Positions 7,181 to 16,606 of a DNA stretch of 64,000 bases are shown here, piece after piece. The translations under genes and the position numbers were made by a program. Location: contig NZ_CP015039.1 of assembly GCF_002079305.1 (NCBI RefSeq), positions 2,501,501 to 2,565,500 of the forward strand. The letters run 5' to 3'. The notes beneath the pieces were generated by a model that saw only the letters and a list, made by a program, of their open reading frames with translations, was not told where the DNA came from and made no database searches. Source of the DNA: Rhodovulum sp. P5 (GTDB lineage Bacteria; Pseudomonadota; Alphaproteobacteria; Rhodobacterales; Rhodobacteraceae). Numbering within the stretch: position 1 is the first letter of the stretch; each line of letters opens with the position of its first letter.

Positions 7181-9175
7181 TCATATCGTGATCCCCGACA
7201 TGGCCGCGCGGAAGTCGCGGGCATGGCGGGCGATCCCCTCGCCCCGGCTGGTGCCATAGCGCGGTTCGTGCTTGTCCCGGTCGGCATTGATGATGCGGCG
7301 CGCGTTGAAGAAATCGAAATCACCGTCAAAGCCGAAGCTCGGCAGTACAAGGCGCGGGCTGCGATAGCCCACCCGGCTCATCCCCAGGGTAAGAACCCTG
7401 GCCGCGATGTCGGGGTCGGCGACCATCTCGGGGCGATCCTCCAGCGGCAGGTCGAGGGCCCGGCCGAACTTGCGATAGTTCTCCCGGAAGGTCAGTTGCA
7501 CATAGCCGCGACCGCGATAAAGCTTGCCGTCGCCGGGATTGTTGGGCGCGTTCGACGGGTGCGCCTGATAGCGCCGCTGCTGGGTGGAGTCGCGCCAGAT
7601 CTCGACCATCTGCCGGCCGAAATTGGTCTCATGCTGCGCGGTGGCAAAGATATAGGCGATGTGGGACAGGTCGGTGATCCCGGCCTCGATACAGGCCTTT
7701 GCGATCCGCCCCCCGGCCTCGCGCGCGGCGGGGCCATTGCCGACGAGGGCCGCACTTTCCGCGGCCCGGCCGAATGCCTCGAACACATCTGCATCCGCCA
7801 CCTCGGCCGGGGCGGCGCCGCCGGCGGGTTCCGGCGCCACGGGGATCAGCACGATATCGCCGGGCCGGATGCGCGTGGCGCTGACGGAATCGAAATGGCG
7901 CCCGCCCTCATCCCGCAATTCGGTCCAGCGGGCGGCATCGCCCAATTCGCGCCGCGCGATCCTGGACAGGGTGTCGCCGCGGGCCACCGTCACCTGCCGT
8001 GCGCGTTCGCGCTCTGGCCCGATTTCCTCGACCGCGCCGCCGATTTCGCCCTGCAGGTCGATCTGCGCGCCGTCCTCGGACAGGTCGGGGGACAGGTTCA
8101 GTTGCTCGGCCAGATCGTCAAGCCGCACACAGGCCGCGCCTTGGGGGGCGTCGGGGGTGGGCAGCAGGCGGATCGGCAGGAAGCACTCGGTCCCGCCCGC
8201 GGTCATGCGCACGCCGTCGTCCTCTATCCCCGCATGGCTCCACCCCATGGCGGTGCAAAGCGGCTCCAGCCGGGCCCATGTGGCACAGTCATAGACGATC
8301 CCGACACCGGGCAGGTCGGTGCCCGCGACGCGCAGCGCGATCTCCTCCAGCGTTTCCTCGGCGGGGGTGTCCCCGGCGGCCTGCGCGCGGGCAAGTTCCA
8401 CGCTCGCCATCGAACGCAGCATGTCGCCGACCTCGCGGAAGGACAGATCGGTCCGCCAGGGCAGGACCAGCGGATCCCATTTCTGCCGTTGCGCAATGCC
8501 CAGAAGCGACTGAACCTCCCCATGGCCCAGCACCGTGGTGCGCGTGATCGGGATGCCGTAGCGCAGGCACAACTGCGCCACCAGCCGCGCCAGAACCGGC
8601 AACTGGTTTTCGGTGATCGGGGCGGGGCCGGGGCGGAAGGGTCGCTCGCTCGCATTCAACATGCCGCACAGGCTGATCCCGATGGACTTGGTGTTGGTGT
8701 TTAGCGTGTGCGCGGCGTAATGGCCCGATCGCGGGCGGTCATTGGCGTCGATGCCGTGGATGCCGCGCACCACGGTGCCGTCCTGCTGGATCAGGAAGTG
8801 ATAGTGCTTGCGGTCGAGTTCAGAGGCCCGTGCGCCGCCCCCCGTCCAGTGCAGGATGATCCGCTTGGGCGAGGCGTCGGGCATATGCGCGTCCGGCACC
8901 GTCCGGATCGCGGCATCGTTCACCGCGCCCTGGGACAGCCCCGGATCGCCCAGATGCCGGGCGGTGGCCTGATCGACCACGCCGGTTGCCGCAAGGCGGC
9001 GGCTGGTCTGGAACTTCTTCACCGCGTCACGGGTGCCGGGGCCGAACAGGCCGTCATCCTCGCCTACGGCCAGAAACCGCGGGATCAGGGCGCGCTGCAA
9101 CTCGGCCACCATGTCGCCGCGCAGCATCGGCAGCCGATAGTCCAGAACCTGCCCGGGGGCCAGAACGACGGGCAT
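7181..9175 (-). CDS. Peptidoglycan hydrolase: PG-binding, amidase_2, LysM and GH19-like domains
   Basis: A 664-residue multidomain enzyme. In order: a PG_binding_1 domain (about residues 15-75, DGLFGPGTRDAVKKFQ); an N-acetylmuramoyl-L-alanine amidase_2 domain (about 103-240) with likely zinc ligands His109 (LHWTGG), His218 (LGHGEV) and Asp234 (WDPL); a LysM module (about 393-446, VARGDTLSRIARRELG); and a GH19/lysozyme-like domain (about 490-660) with a probable acid at Glu516 (AQHETNFG) and the RGRGYVQLT motif. It can therefore cut both the peptide link and the glycan strand. No export signal is visible at the N terminus, which is odd for a wall hydrolase. The start ATG shares a base with the stop codon of the lipoprotein gene. 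Confidence 0.88.
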   Translation of the reverse strand: MPVVLAPGQVLDYRLPMLRGDMVAELQRALIPRFLAVGEDDGLFGPGTRDAVKKFQTSRRLAATGVVDQATARHLGDPGLSQGAVNDAAIRTVPDAHMPDASPKRIILHWTGGGARASELDRKHYHFLIQQDGTVVRGIHGIDANDRPRSGHYAAHTLNTNTKSIGISLCGMLNASERPFRPGPAPITENQLPVLARLVAQLCLRYGIPITRTTVLGHGEVQSLLGIAQRQKWDPLVLPWRTDLSFREVGDMLRSMASVELARAQAAGDTPAEETLEEIALRVAGTDLPGVGIVYDCATWARLEPLCTAMGWSHAGIEDDGVRMTAGGTECFLPIRLLPTPDAPQGAACVRLDDLAEQLNLSPDLSEDGAQIDLQGEIGGAVEEIGPERERARQVTVARGDTLSRIARRELGDAARWTELRDEGGRHFDSVSATRIRPGDIVLIPVAPEPAGGAAPAEVADADVFEAFGRAAESAALVGNGPAAREAGGRIAKACIEAGITDLSHIAYIFATAQHETNFGRQMVEIWRDSTQQRRYQAHPSNAPNNPGDGKLYRGRGYVQLTFRENYRKFGRALDLPLEDRPEMVADPDIAARVLTLGMSRVGYRSPRLVLPSFGFDGDFDFFNARRIINADRDKHEPRYGTSRGEGIARHARDFRAAMSGITI

Positions 9176-9834
9176 CAGCTACACCCCTTACTGGCGGCGG
9201 CTTGCGCGATTTGCTGTTCAAGTTTCGGCAGGGCGTCTTGAACCGCGGGGCCATCGGGCACCGACCGCCCGGTCCGGGCCTTGGCGGCAAGCGTCTTCGC
9301 GGCGCCGAGGTCCGCACAGGCCGTCGCCGACGATCCGAAGGCGGCCTCCCAATAACGGGCGGCTGCACGGTAATACGGCCCGGCATCGCGGTCGGGGAAG
9401 GCGGACTGGAAGGTCGCGGCCTCGCGCCCCATGCGGGTGTTGAAGCCCCGCGCCCCGGAGGTGGAGCGGGAAGTCACCCGGGATACCCGCAACGCCTCCA
9501 TCCGCGCGGCGCGGACGGTGCCCTTGCCGTCATCCATCCCTTTCAGCGCCGCGTCGTAACCGCTCAGCGCACAGGCGGCGCGGGCGCCCGTCATGGCCTC
9601 GCGCGCCTGCCCGACAGCAAGCGCGTTTTGCGCCAGGCGCAGGCAGGCATCGGCCTTGATGCGGTGTAGCTGGGCGCAGGCGGGCTTTGACGCCTCACAC
9701 GTGACCGGCCGGTCGGCCAAGGTGACCAGATCGCCGCCTGCCGCACTTTCCTTGGCACCGGCAAGGTCGCGCACATCGTTACAGGCGGTAAGCGTAAGGA
9801 CCGCCGCTGCGGCAAGCAGGGCAAACCGTTTCAT
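9175..9834 (-). CDS. Lipoprotein of unknown function in the cell-wall unit
   Basis: A 219-residue protein with a clear lipoprotein signal: a basic start MKRF, a hydrophobic run, and the lipobox LTAC with the lipidated Cys at residue 18. The rest is alanine-rich and helical with several further cysteines, and the pattern of paired helices resembles Sel1/TPR-like folds, though no repeat is clear. It overlaps the upstream membrane protein gene by four bases (ATGA) and the downstream hydrolase gene by one base, so the three are translationally coupled. The likely location is the outer or inner membrane, facing the periplasm. I cannot assign a function. Confidence 0.75.
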   Translation of the reverse strand: MKRFALLAAAAVLTLTACNDVRDLAGAKESAAGGDLVTLADRPVTCEASKPACAQLHRIKADACLRLAQNALAVGQAREAMTGARAACALSGYDAALKGMDDGKGTVRAARMEALRVSRVTSRSTSGARGFNTRMGREAATFQSAFPDRDAGPYYRAAARYWEAAFGSSATACADLGAAKTLAAKARTGRSVPDGPAVQDALPKLEQQIAQAAASKGCS

Positions 9835-11690
9835 GGTGTCTGCTCCTCCCCGATCTCGGCCAGCAGTTGCTTGAGCTCCCGTATCGCCATTTCGTCCCCC
9901 TCGTCGCGCGCGCGGGCGGCCAGCAGGAACAGCTTTTCAAGGTTCGGCTCGGCCTCGGGGTCACTGCGTGCCATGTCGATGGCGTTGAAGAACGCGGCCG
10001 TATCAGTTGCGCCGGCGTCGTTCAGGACGCTGGGCGGCACCTGCGAGGCCAGCGCATCGCCGACAAGCTGCAGCCGCAGCCGACCGACCGCCGCGTCGAA
10101 GATCGCGCGATCATTGGCGAACCGGCTGCCATACTGTGCGAAAAGATCGTCGTCGCGTTGCTGCGCGGCCAGCATGGCCAGATCGGCCATCGCGGCGGGG
10201 TCGTCCATCACGTCGGGGCCAAGCGCCTCGGCAATGTCGGGCAGCGCATCCAGAGCGTGTTTCGCGGCCGCATCGTCTGGGAAGCCCGGCGGCAGCAGGT
10301 CGGGTGCATAGGGGGCATCCAGTATGCGGGTCTTCCAGCGGTCATAGGCGGCCGACCCCACAGTGTAGGTGCCCGAGATCACGGCCAGCGCAATTCCCGC
10401 CGGGCCGCCGGCCAACCCCGCAAGCCGCGCCGGGCCGGACAGGGACAACACCATGTTCAGCAGTTCCTGCCGCGCGGGATCGTCCCGGGTCAGTTCCCCC
10501 AGAAGCTCCGTCGCCATGCCGGTCAGGTCGCCCTGCGCCCCGGCGCTGACCACGTGGTTGATGTCGTCTACCCGGTTGGTGATCTGGTCAAGCCGCGTGC
10601 GCAGCCGCGCCGCATCGGCCCCCGGCAGCACCTCAAGCAGCAGGCTGCCTGCGCTCAGAACGCCGCGTGCCTTGGTCAGCGCGTCATGGGCGGGGGTGAA
10701 GATGCGGCTTGTCGTTGTCGATATCTTGTCCAGCGGGCCGCCGGCGCTGATCTGCACAAGCTCCTTCAAGGCCTCGCTGCGCTCGCTCTCGCTGGTGGTG
10801 GTCTGCAACCCGGCCACGACGTTCATCGTGCGGGTGGCGCGGGCCAACCGGTCCAGCGTGGCCTTTTCCTCGGCCTCGGCGCGGACTTCCTTCTCGCGCA
10901 GGTCCATCTGTTTTTCGGCCGAGGCATCGAAGATCGTGCTGAGGGCATCGACCAGCCGCTTCAGCCCCTCATAGACGAATTGCGACGCGAACCCGCCCAA
11001 TAGCGCGGCAAGCGGTTTGCCGATCCCGTTGACCGTGGCCGTCGTGCCATCCGAAGGCGTCGTTGCATTGTCGAACAGAAGTTGGGTCAGGATCATCCCC
11101 GACACGATGCCAAGGACGACGCGAATGATGTAGTTCGATCCGACGCGGGGGTCGTATGTCCCCTCCACCACGTATTTCCGGGCGTCGTAGAGGACCGAGA
11201 AACAGGCCCCCAGCGCGGCAAGCGAGGCAAAGAACAGCGCAACCGGCACCCGGGTCGTGTTGGTCGGGTCAAGGAAGGCCATGTGATAGTTTTCGGCGAC
11301 GCCATCGATGCCAAGGGCGGCCATCGACACGGCCAGAAAGAATGCCGTGAAAAAGATCAGCGTGCGGATCGCGGGAACCGGCGCCATCCAATTCAGGAAG
11401 GAATTGCGCTCATCCCAGGCCAGCAATTCGATCGTGCTGGGCAGGGCGGGCGACAGGGCGCGGGCCAGCGTGGCGTGCAGGTCGATCAGTTCGGCCATCG
11501 GGATCTCGGCCCGCCGTTCGATCCCGAAATCGAGAATCCCGGCCTTGAGCTTGATCTCGGCCAGCGCCTCATCGGTGACGGACACGCCGCGGGTCATGAA
11601 ATAGTCCAGCATGGCGGCACATTCGCGGAAATAGCGCGCGCGGCTGTCGATGCTGGAATCGGTTATGCGAGGTGCGAAAAGATCTGTCAT
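9831..11690 (-). CDS. Large membrane protein of unknown function, first gene of the cell-wall unit
   Basis: A 619-residue protein from the ATG at 11690; a longer version starting at 11786 is possible. Residues 1-120 are soluble. Three or four hydrophobic segments follow between about residues 130 and 265 (TLIFFTAFFLAVSMAALG, ALFFASLAALGACFSVLY, IIRVVLGIVSGMILTQLLF). Next come a charged helix-rich part with coiled-coil character (about 280-340) and a long helical C-terminal region with a glycine-rich hydrophobic patch (LAGLAGGPAGIALAV). The C terminus is acidic. I recognise no family. Overlap with the lipoprotein gene implies one operon and probably one envelope complex with the peptidoglycan hydrolase. 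Confidence 0.7.
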   Translation of the reverse strand: MTDLFAPRITDSSIDSRARYFRECAAMLDYFMTRGVSVTDEALAEIKLKAGILDFGIERRAEIPMAELIDLHATLARALSPALPSTIELLAWDERNSFLNWMAPVPAIRTLIFFTAFFLAVSMAALGIDGVAENYHMAFLDPTNTTRVPVALFFASLAALGACFSVLYDARKYVVEGTYDPRVGSNYIIRVVLGIVSGMILTQLLFDNATTPSDGTTATVNGIGKPLAALLGGFASQFVYEGLKRLVDALSTIFDASAEKQMDLREKEVRAEAEEKATLDRLARATRTMNVVAGLQTTTSESERSEALKELVQISAGGPLDKISTTTSRIFTPAHDALTKARGVLSAGSLLLEVLPGADAARLRTRLDQITNRVDDINHVVSAGAQGDLTGMATELLGELTRDDPARQELLNMVLSLSGPARLAGLAGGPAGIALAVISGTYTVGSAAYDRWKTRILDAPYAPDLLPPGFPDDAAAKHALDALPDIAEALGPDVMDDPAAMADLAMLAAQQRDDDLFAQYGSRFANDRAIFDAAVGRLRLQLVGDALASQVPPSVLNDAGATDTAAFFNAIDMARSDPEAEPNLEKLFLLAARARDEGDEMAIRELKQLLAEIGEEQTP

Positions 11691-11879
11691 TCCCGCTCTT
11701 TCGAAACGAGGGCTTCTAGAATGGAACTCGCACGCAAACAGAAATGTAAACTCGTTAACGGTATCAGCGAACTTGGAATGACTCAAGGGTGAGGACGGGA
11801 CGGGCGGTGCCCCCCGGCCTTGGCGGACGGTGCAGTGGGCCGAGGCGTCCCGCCACGATGCGATGCACTTGTTGGGATC

Positions 11880-11895
11880 GGAACGTTAGCGTTCC
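11880..11895 (-). terminator. Short hairpin after putR (weak terminator candidate)
   Basis: GGAACG (11880-11885), loop TTAG, CGTTCC (11890-11895). It lies 17 bases beyond the putR stop codon and before the membrane-protein gene on the same strand. There is no clear T-run, so this is a weak call. Confidence 0.3.
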
Positions 11896-11911
11896 CCGGC
11901 GAAGGGGCCGG

Positions 11912-12394
11912 TCAGCCGGCGTTGCCGGGGTCGTCCCAGACGTCCCGCACCGCCTCCATCGCGACGAAGGTGGAACTGTTGGCGACATGCGGCAGGGCCG
12001 AGATACGCTCGGCCAGAACCTTGCGGTAGCTGCCGATATCGCTGGTCCTGACCTTCAGCAGATAGTCGAACCCGCCGGCGATCATGTGGCATTCCTCGAT
12101 CTCCGGGATCTGGCGCACCGCCGCGTTGAACGCCCTCAGCGCGGCCTCGCGCGTGTCGGTCACCCGCAACTCGACAAAGGCGACATGGGCCCGGCCAAGC
12201 CGGATCGGGTTCAGCGTCGCGCGATAGCCGGTGATGATGCCTTCGTCCTCCAGCCGCCGCATCCGGGCCTGCGTCGGCGTCTTTGACAGGCCGATCCGGC
12301 GGGCGAGTTCGGCCACTGAAATACGCCCCTCCGCGGACAGAATATCGAGAATCGCATGGTCATATCGATCAAGCTGCGGAAGGCTGTATGGCAT
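11912..12394 (-). CDS. putR: Lrp/AsnC family regulator of proline catabolism (PutR)
   Basis: A 160-residue Lrp/AsnC protein: a winged helix-turn-helix at about residues 8-60 (DILSAEGRISVAELARRIGLSKTP in two parts) and a RAM ligand-binding domain (about 70-150, with IEECHMIAGGFDYLLKV). It starts at ATG 12394 and is divergent from putA with 104 bases between the start codons. In alphaproteobacteria whose PutA lacks a DNA-binding domain, an adjacent Lrp-type PutR activates putA in response to proline. The arrangement and the PutA architecture here match that case. Confidence 0.9.
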   Translation of the reverse strand: MPYSLPQLDRYDHAILDILSAEGRISVAELARRIGLSKTPTQARMRRLEDEGIITGYRATLNPIRLGRAHVAFVELRVTDTREAALRAFNAAVRQIPEIEECHMIAGGFDYLLKVRTSDIGSYRKVLAERISALPHVANSSTFVAMEAVRDVWDDPGNAG

Positions 12395-12498
12395 GTCACG
12401 TCCGTTGTCTTTGGTCGAATCGCCTTCTCGACCGGGCCATTTTGGCGAAATAGGCTGTTCTGTGGCGCGTATACTGATCCAAAGTGAGGGAGAACACC

Positions 12499-15400
12499 AT
12501 GCTGGATCAGTCCGAAACCCTTCTGGCCCGGATCGAGGCCGCAACCTACGCCGCCGAGGGGCCCGTTCTGCGGCGCCTGTTGGACGAAACCGCGTTGACT
12601 GCATCCGCCCGCGCCCGGATTTGCGCGTCGGCGGCCGATCTGGTGCGCGCCATCCGGGCGAAAGACCGGCCCGGCCTGATGGAAACCTTCCTTGCCGAAT
12701 ACGGGCTGTCGACCGAAGAGGGCGTCGCGCTGATGTGCCTGGCCGAGGCGCTGCTGAGGGTCCCCGATGCCGAGACGATGGACGCCCTGATCGAGGACAA
12801 GATCGCCCCCAGCGACTGGGGCCGGCATCTGGGCAAGTCCCACTCGCCGCTGGTCAATGCCTCGACCTGGGCGCTTATGCTGACGGGCCGGGTTCTTGAA
12901 AAGCCCGAACCGGGGCTGGCCGCCACCCTTCGCGGGGCGGTGAAACGCCTTGGCGAACCGGTGATCCGTACCGCGGTGGGCCGTGCCATGCGCGAGATGG
13001 GGCGGCAATTCGTGCTGGGTGAAACGATCCAGGGGGCGATGGCCCGCGCCGCGGGGATGGAGGCCAAGGGCTACACCTATTCCTATGACATGCTGGGCGA
13101 GGCCGCGCGGACCGAGGCGGACGCCCAACGCTATCTTGCGGCCTATGCGAACGCGATCGGCGCGATTTCAAAGGCGGCGCGCGGGTCGGACATGCGGGAT
13201 AATCCCGGCATCTCGGTCAAGCTGTCGGCGTTGCATCCCCGGTACGAGGTCGCGCAGCACGACCGGGTGCTGGCGGACCTCGCCCCGCGACTGCTGCAAC
13301 TGGCCTTGCAGGCGAAAGAGGCCGGGATGGGCCTGAACATCGACGCCGAAGAGGCCGACCGGCTGGCCCTGTCGCTTGAGGTGATCGAGACCGTTCTGGC
13401 CGATGACCGGCTGGCCGGGTGGGACGGGTTCGGCGTGGTCGTTCAGGCCTATGGTCAGCGGGCGGGGCTGGTGCTCGACTGGCTATATGCGCTGGCCGGC
13501 CGGTATGACCGGCGGCTGATGGTGCGGCTGGTCAAGGGCGCCTATTGGGACACCGAGATCAAGCGCGCCCAGGTCGCGGGCATTGACGGCTTTCCGGTCT
13601 TCACGCGCAAGGCCGCGACCGATGTCAGCTATCTGGCCAATGCGCGCAAGATGCTGGGCATGACCGACCGGATCTATCCGCAATTCGCGACCCACAATGC
13701 CCATACGGTGGCCGCGATCCTAGATATGGGCGCCGATGCGGGCCTTTACGAATTCCAGCGCCTGCACGGTATGGGCGAGGCTTTGTATGACATCGTGAAA
13801 GAGCGGCACCCCGGCACGCGCTGCCGTATCTATGCGCCTGTCGGGGCGCATCGGGACCTTCTGGCCTATCTGGTGCGGCGCCTGCTGGAAAACGGGGCCA
13901 ACAGTTCCTTCGTCAACCAGATCGTGGATGAGGACGTCGCGCCCGAAACCGTCGCCGCCGACCCCTTGACCGAGGTCGAGGCGCATCTGGACGCCCCATC
14001 CCATCCCGCGATCCGCCGCGCGCCCGATCTGTTCGCCCCCGACCGGCGCAACGCGCGCGGCTGGGATCTGACCCACCGCCCCGATCTGGACGAGATCGAG
14101 GCCGCCCGCGCCCCCTATCTTTCCAGCCGGTTCGAGGCCCTGCCGCTGATCGACGGCACCGCCCGGCCAGAGGCCGCGGAATTGCGCCACAATCCCGCCG
14201 ATCCGGCCGACTGTGTCGGGACGGTGCAGGTGGCCAGCCGGGACGACGTCGCCAATGCGCTGGCCGCGGCGCAGGCTTGGGACGCCCCGGCGGGGGAACG
14301 CGCCGCGGTCCTGCGCCGGGCGGCGGATCTGTATGAGGCGAATTTCGGCCCGATCTTTGCCCTTCTGGCGCGGGAGGCGGGCAAATCCCTGCCCGATGCG
14401 GTGGGGGAGTTGCGCGAGGCGGTGGATTTTCTGCGCTATTACGCCCATGGGGCCGAAGCGTTGGACACCCCTGCCCGGGGTGTCTTTGCCTGTATCTCGC
14501 CCTGGAACTTTCCGTTGGCGATCTTCACCGGGCAGATCGCGGCCGCGCTGGCCGCGGGCAATGGCGTTCTGGCGAAACCCGCGGAACAGACGCCGCTGAT
14601 CGCCTGTCTGGCCGTTCAGCTTCTGCACCGGGCCGGGGTGCCGCGGTCCTGCCTGCAGCTTTTGCCCGGGGATGGCGCGACGGTCGGCGCCCGGTTGACG
14701 TCGGATGCGCGGGTCAACGGCGTGGCCTTCACCGGCTCGACCGAGACGGCGCGGATCATCCGCCGGTCGATGGCCGCGCATATGGCGCCGGGGACACCGC
14801 TGATTGCGGAAACCGGGGGGCTGAACGCGATGATCATGGACAGCACCGCCCTGCCAGAACAGGCCGTGGCCGATGTCGTGACCTCGGCCTTCCAGTCGGC
14901 CGGGCAGCGCTGTTCGGCCCTGCGGTGTCTCTACCTGCAGGAGGACGTCGCGGACCGGGTGTGCCAGATGCTGTTCGGCGCCATGGCGGAATTGCGGCTG
15001 GGCGATCCCTGGCACCTGTCCACCGATGTCGGCCCGCTGATCGATGCAGAGGCACAGGCCGGGATCGCCGCCTATGTGGAGGCCGCCCGCGCCGAAGGCC
15101 GCGTTATGTGGCAGGCCGACGCGCCGGATGGGGGGCATTTCATGGCGCCCGTCGCGATCCGGGCGACTGGGATCGAGGAGATGGAGCGCGAGATCTTCGG
15201 CCCGGTCCTGCATATCGCGACCTTCCGGGCAGAGGCTCTGGACGATGTCCTGACCGCCATCAATGACAGCGGCTACGGCCTGACCTTCGGGCTGCACAGC
15301 CGGATCGACGACCGCGTGCAACTGGTGGCCGACCGGCTGCGCGTGGGCAATCTGTACGTCAACCGTAACCAGATCGGCGCCATCGTCGGCAGCCAGCCCT

Positions 15401-15960
15401 TTGGGGGAGAGGGGTTGTCAGGCACCGGACCGAAGGCAGGGGGGCCGCATTATCTTGCCCGCTTCACGGCGCGCCCTGCCGCGGTCGCCAAGCCCGCGGT
15501 CGATGGGCCGGCCGATCCCGGCAAGGTGCAGGCCCTGCTTGACGGGTGTCGCGCGGCCAAGGGGGCCGAGACGCGCCCGCTGCCCGGCCCGACGGGCGAG
15601 TCCAACCGGTTGACGACCCATCCGCGCCCGCCGCTATTGTGCCTTGGCCCCGGCGATGAGGCCGCGCAGGCCCAGGTTGCGGCCGTGCGTGCCCTTGGGG
15701 GCGCGGCAGTGGCGGTTCCGGCATCGCTCTCGCCAGAGGCGATTGAGCGGCTGACCGGGTTCGCGGGGGTCCTGTGGTGGGGGGATGCCGATACGGCGCG
15801 TGCCCTTGACCGGGCGCTTGCGGGGCGCGACGGCCCGCTGCTGCCGCTGCTCACGGGCTGGCCCGATACCGCCCATGCGCGGGTCGAGCGGCATCTGTGC
15901 GTCGACACCACCGCCTCGGGCGGGAACGCCGCACTTCTGTCGGCGGTCGCGGCGCCCTGA
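12499..15960 (+). CDS. putA: Bifunctional proline dehydrogenase / L-glutamate gamma-semialdehyde dehydrogenase (PutA)
   Basis: A 1153-residue enzyme that oxidises proline to glutamate in two steps. The proline dehydrogenase barrel covers roughly residues 60-460 (FAD site; conserved VRLVKGAYWD and RIYAPVGAHRDLLAYLVRRL). The aldehyde dehydrogenase domain covers about 520-985, with the general base Glu771 (AETGG) and catalytic Cys805 (GQRCSALR). A C-terminal tail follows (about 990-1153), as in long type B PutAs. The N-terminal ribbon-helix-helix DNA-binding domain of enterobacterial PutA is absent, so control should come from PutR next door. The ATG at 12499 has GAGGGAGA upstream. Confidence 0.97.
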   Translation: MLDQSETLLARIEAATYAAEGPVLRRLLDETALTASARARICASAADLVRAIRAKDRPGLMETFLAEYGLSTEEGVALMCLAEALLRVPDAETMDALIEDKIAPSDWGRHLGKSHSPLVNASTWALMLTGRVLEKPEPGLAATLRGAVKRLGEPVIRTAVGRAMREMGRQFVLGETIQGAMARAAGMEAKGYTYSYDMLGEAARTEADAQRYLAAYANAIGAISKAARGSDMRDNPGISVKLSALHPRYEVAQHDRVLADLAPRLLQLALQAKEAGMGLNIDAEEADRLALSLEVIETVLADDRLAGWDGFGVVVQAYGQRAGLVLDWLYALAGRYDRRLMVRLVKGAYWDTEIKRAQVAGIDGFPVFTRKAATDVSYLANARKMLGMTDRIYPQFATHNAHTVAAILDMGADAGLYEFQRLHGMGEALYDIVKERHPGTRCRIYAPVGAHRDLLAYLVRRLLENGANSSFVNQIVDEDVAPETVAADPLTEVEAHLDAPSHPAIRRAPDLFAPDRRNARGWDLTHRPDLDEIEAARAPYLSSRFEALPLIDGTARPEAAELRHNPADPADCVGTVQVASRDDVANALAAAQAWDAPAGERAAVLRRAADLYEANFGPIFALLAREAGKSLPDAVGELREAVDFLRYYAHGAEALDTPARGVFACISPWNFPLAIFTGQIAAALAAGNGVLAKPAEQTPLIACLAVQLLHRAGVPRSCLQLLPGDGATVGARLTSDARVNGVAFTGSTETARIIRRSMAAHMAPGTPLIAETGGLNAMIMDSTALPEQAVADVVTSAFQSAGQRCSALRCLYLQEDVADRVCQMLFGAMAELRLGDPWHLSTDVGPLIDAEAQAGIAAYVEAARAEGRVMWQADAPDGGHFMAPVAIRATGIEEMEREIFGPVLHIATFRAEALDDVLTAINDSGYGLTFGLHSRIDDRVQLVADRLRVGNLYVNRNQIGAIVGSQPFGGEGLSGTGPKAGGPHYLARFTARPAAVAKPAVDGPADPGKVQALLDGCRAAKGAETRPLPGPTGESNRLTTHPRPPLLCLGPGDEAAQAQVAAVRALGGAAVAVPASLSPEAIERLTGFAGVLWWGDADTARALDRALAGRDGPLLPLLTGWPDTAHARVERHLCVDTTASGGNAALLSAVAAP

Positions 15961-15983
15961 CCGCGGCATCGGGCCCCCGGTAT

Positions 15984-16007
15984 CGGGCATCGCCCGGCGG
16001 GTGCCCG
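15984..16007 (+). terminator. Candidate terminator after putA
   Basis: CGGGCA (15984-15989) pairs with TGCCCG (16002-16007), with smaller inner pairing in the loop. It is followed by an AT-rich stretch ending in TTTTT a few bases later. Confidence 0.4.
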
Positions 16008-16163
16008 AATTGCTTAAATTTTTCGCAACCGCAGGGTTATGCTCGTCTCAGGCGGCTGGCCCTTGCGCAAAGGGCCTCGTCGGTCCGGCCTGTGCCCTTA
16101 CCGTTTTGCGAATGCCGGGACGTGACGGAACGCCAAGAATGACAAACAGGGAGAACGTGAACG

Positions 16164-16595
16164 ATGAAGATACTCGTCGGATTGGACGGGCATGAGACGG
16201 GCGAAAAGGCGCTCGCCCATGCCAAGCGGCTGGCCGCCGCGATGGAGGGCTGCACATTGCTGGCGGCCTTTGTCATCGAATGGTCGCCCTACACCTTCCA
16301 GACGCCCGAAGAAAACGCGCAGCGCCACAAGCGGCGACTGGAAGAGATCGCCGCCGCACAGGAACGCATCGTGGCACCCGTGGTGGAAAAACTGAAATCG
16401 GAGGGGTTCGAGAGCACGGGGCTTGTGCATCACGGGGATGTCGCCGACACGCTGCACCGATTGGCCGAGGAAAACGGCGCCGACCTGATCGTGGTGGGGC
16501 GCGCGTCCAAGGGCGGGTTCAGCCAGCGGCTGTTCGGCTCGTCCAGCGTGAACCTCGCCATGCATTCCAAGATTCCCGTCACGGTCGTCGGTTGA
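16164..16595 (+). CDS. Universal stress protein (UspA family)
   Basis: A single-domain UspA protein of 143 residues. It begins MKILVGLDGHETGEKALAHA and ends with the ATP-binding signature GRASKGGFSQRLFGSSS followed by VNLAMHSKIPVTVV. Such proteins bind ATP and modulate stress survival or the activity of a partner transporter. The GGGAG site precedes the ATG at 16164. Only 11 bases separate it from a sodium-coupled symporter gene, so the two are probably co-transcribed and the protein may tune that transporter. Confidence 0.92.
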   Translation: MKILVGLDGHETGEKALAHAKRLAAAMEGCTLLAAFVIEWSPYTFQTPEENAQRHKRRLEEIAAAQERIVAPVVEKLKSEGFESTGLVHHGDVADTLHRLAEENGADLIVVGRASKGGFSQRLFGSSSVNLAMHSKIPVTVVG

Positions 16596-16606
16596 GGAGG
16601 CAAGAC

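Noticed and set aside
12499..12700. DNA-binding domain at the start of PutA
   Set aside because: No ribbon-helix-helix sequence is present; regulation by the adjacent PutR fits instead.
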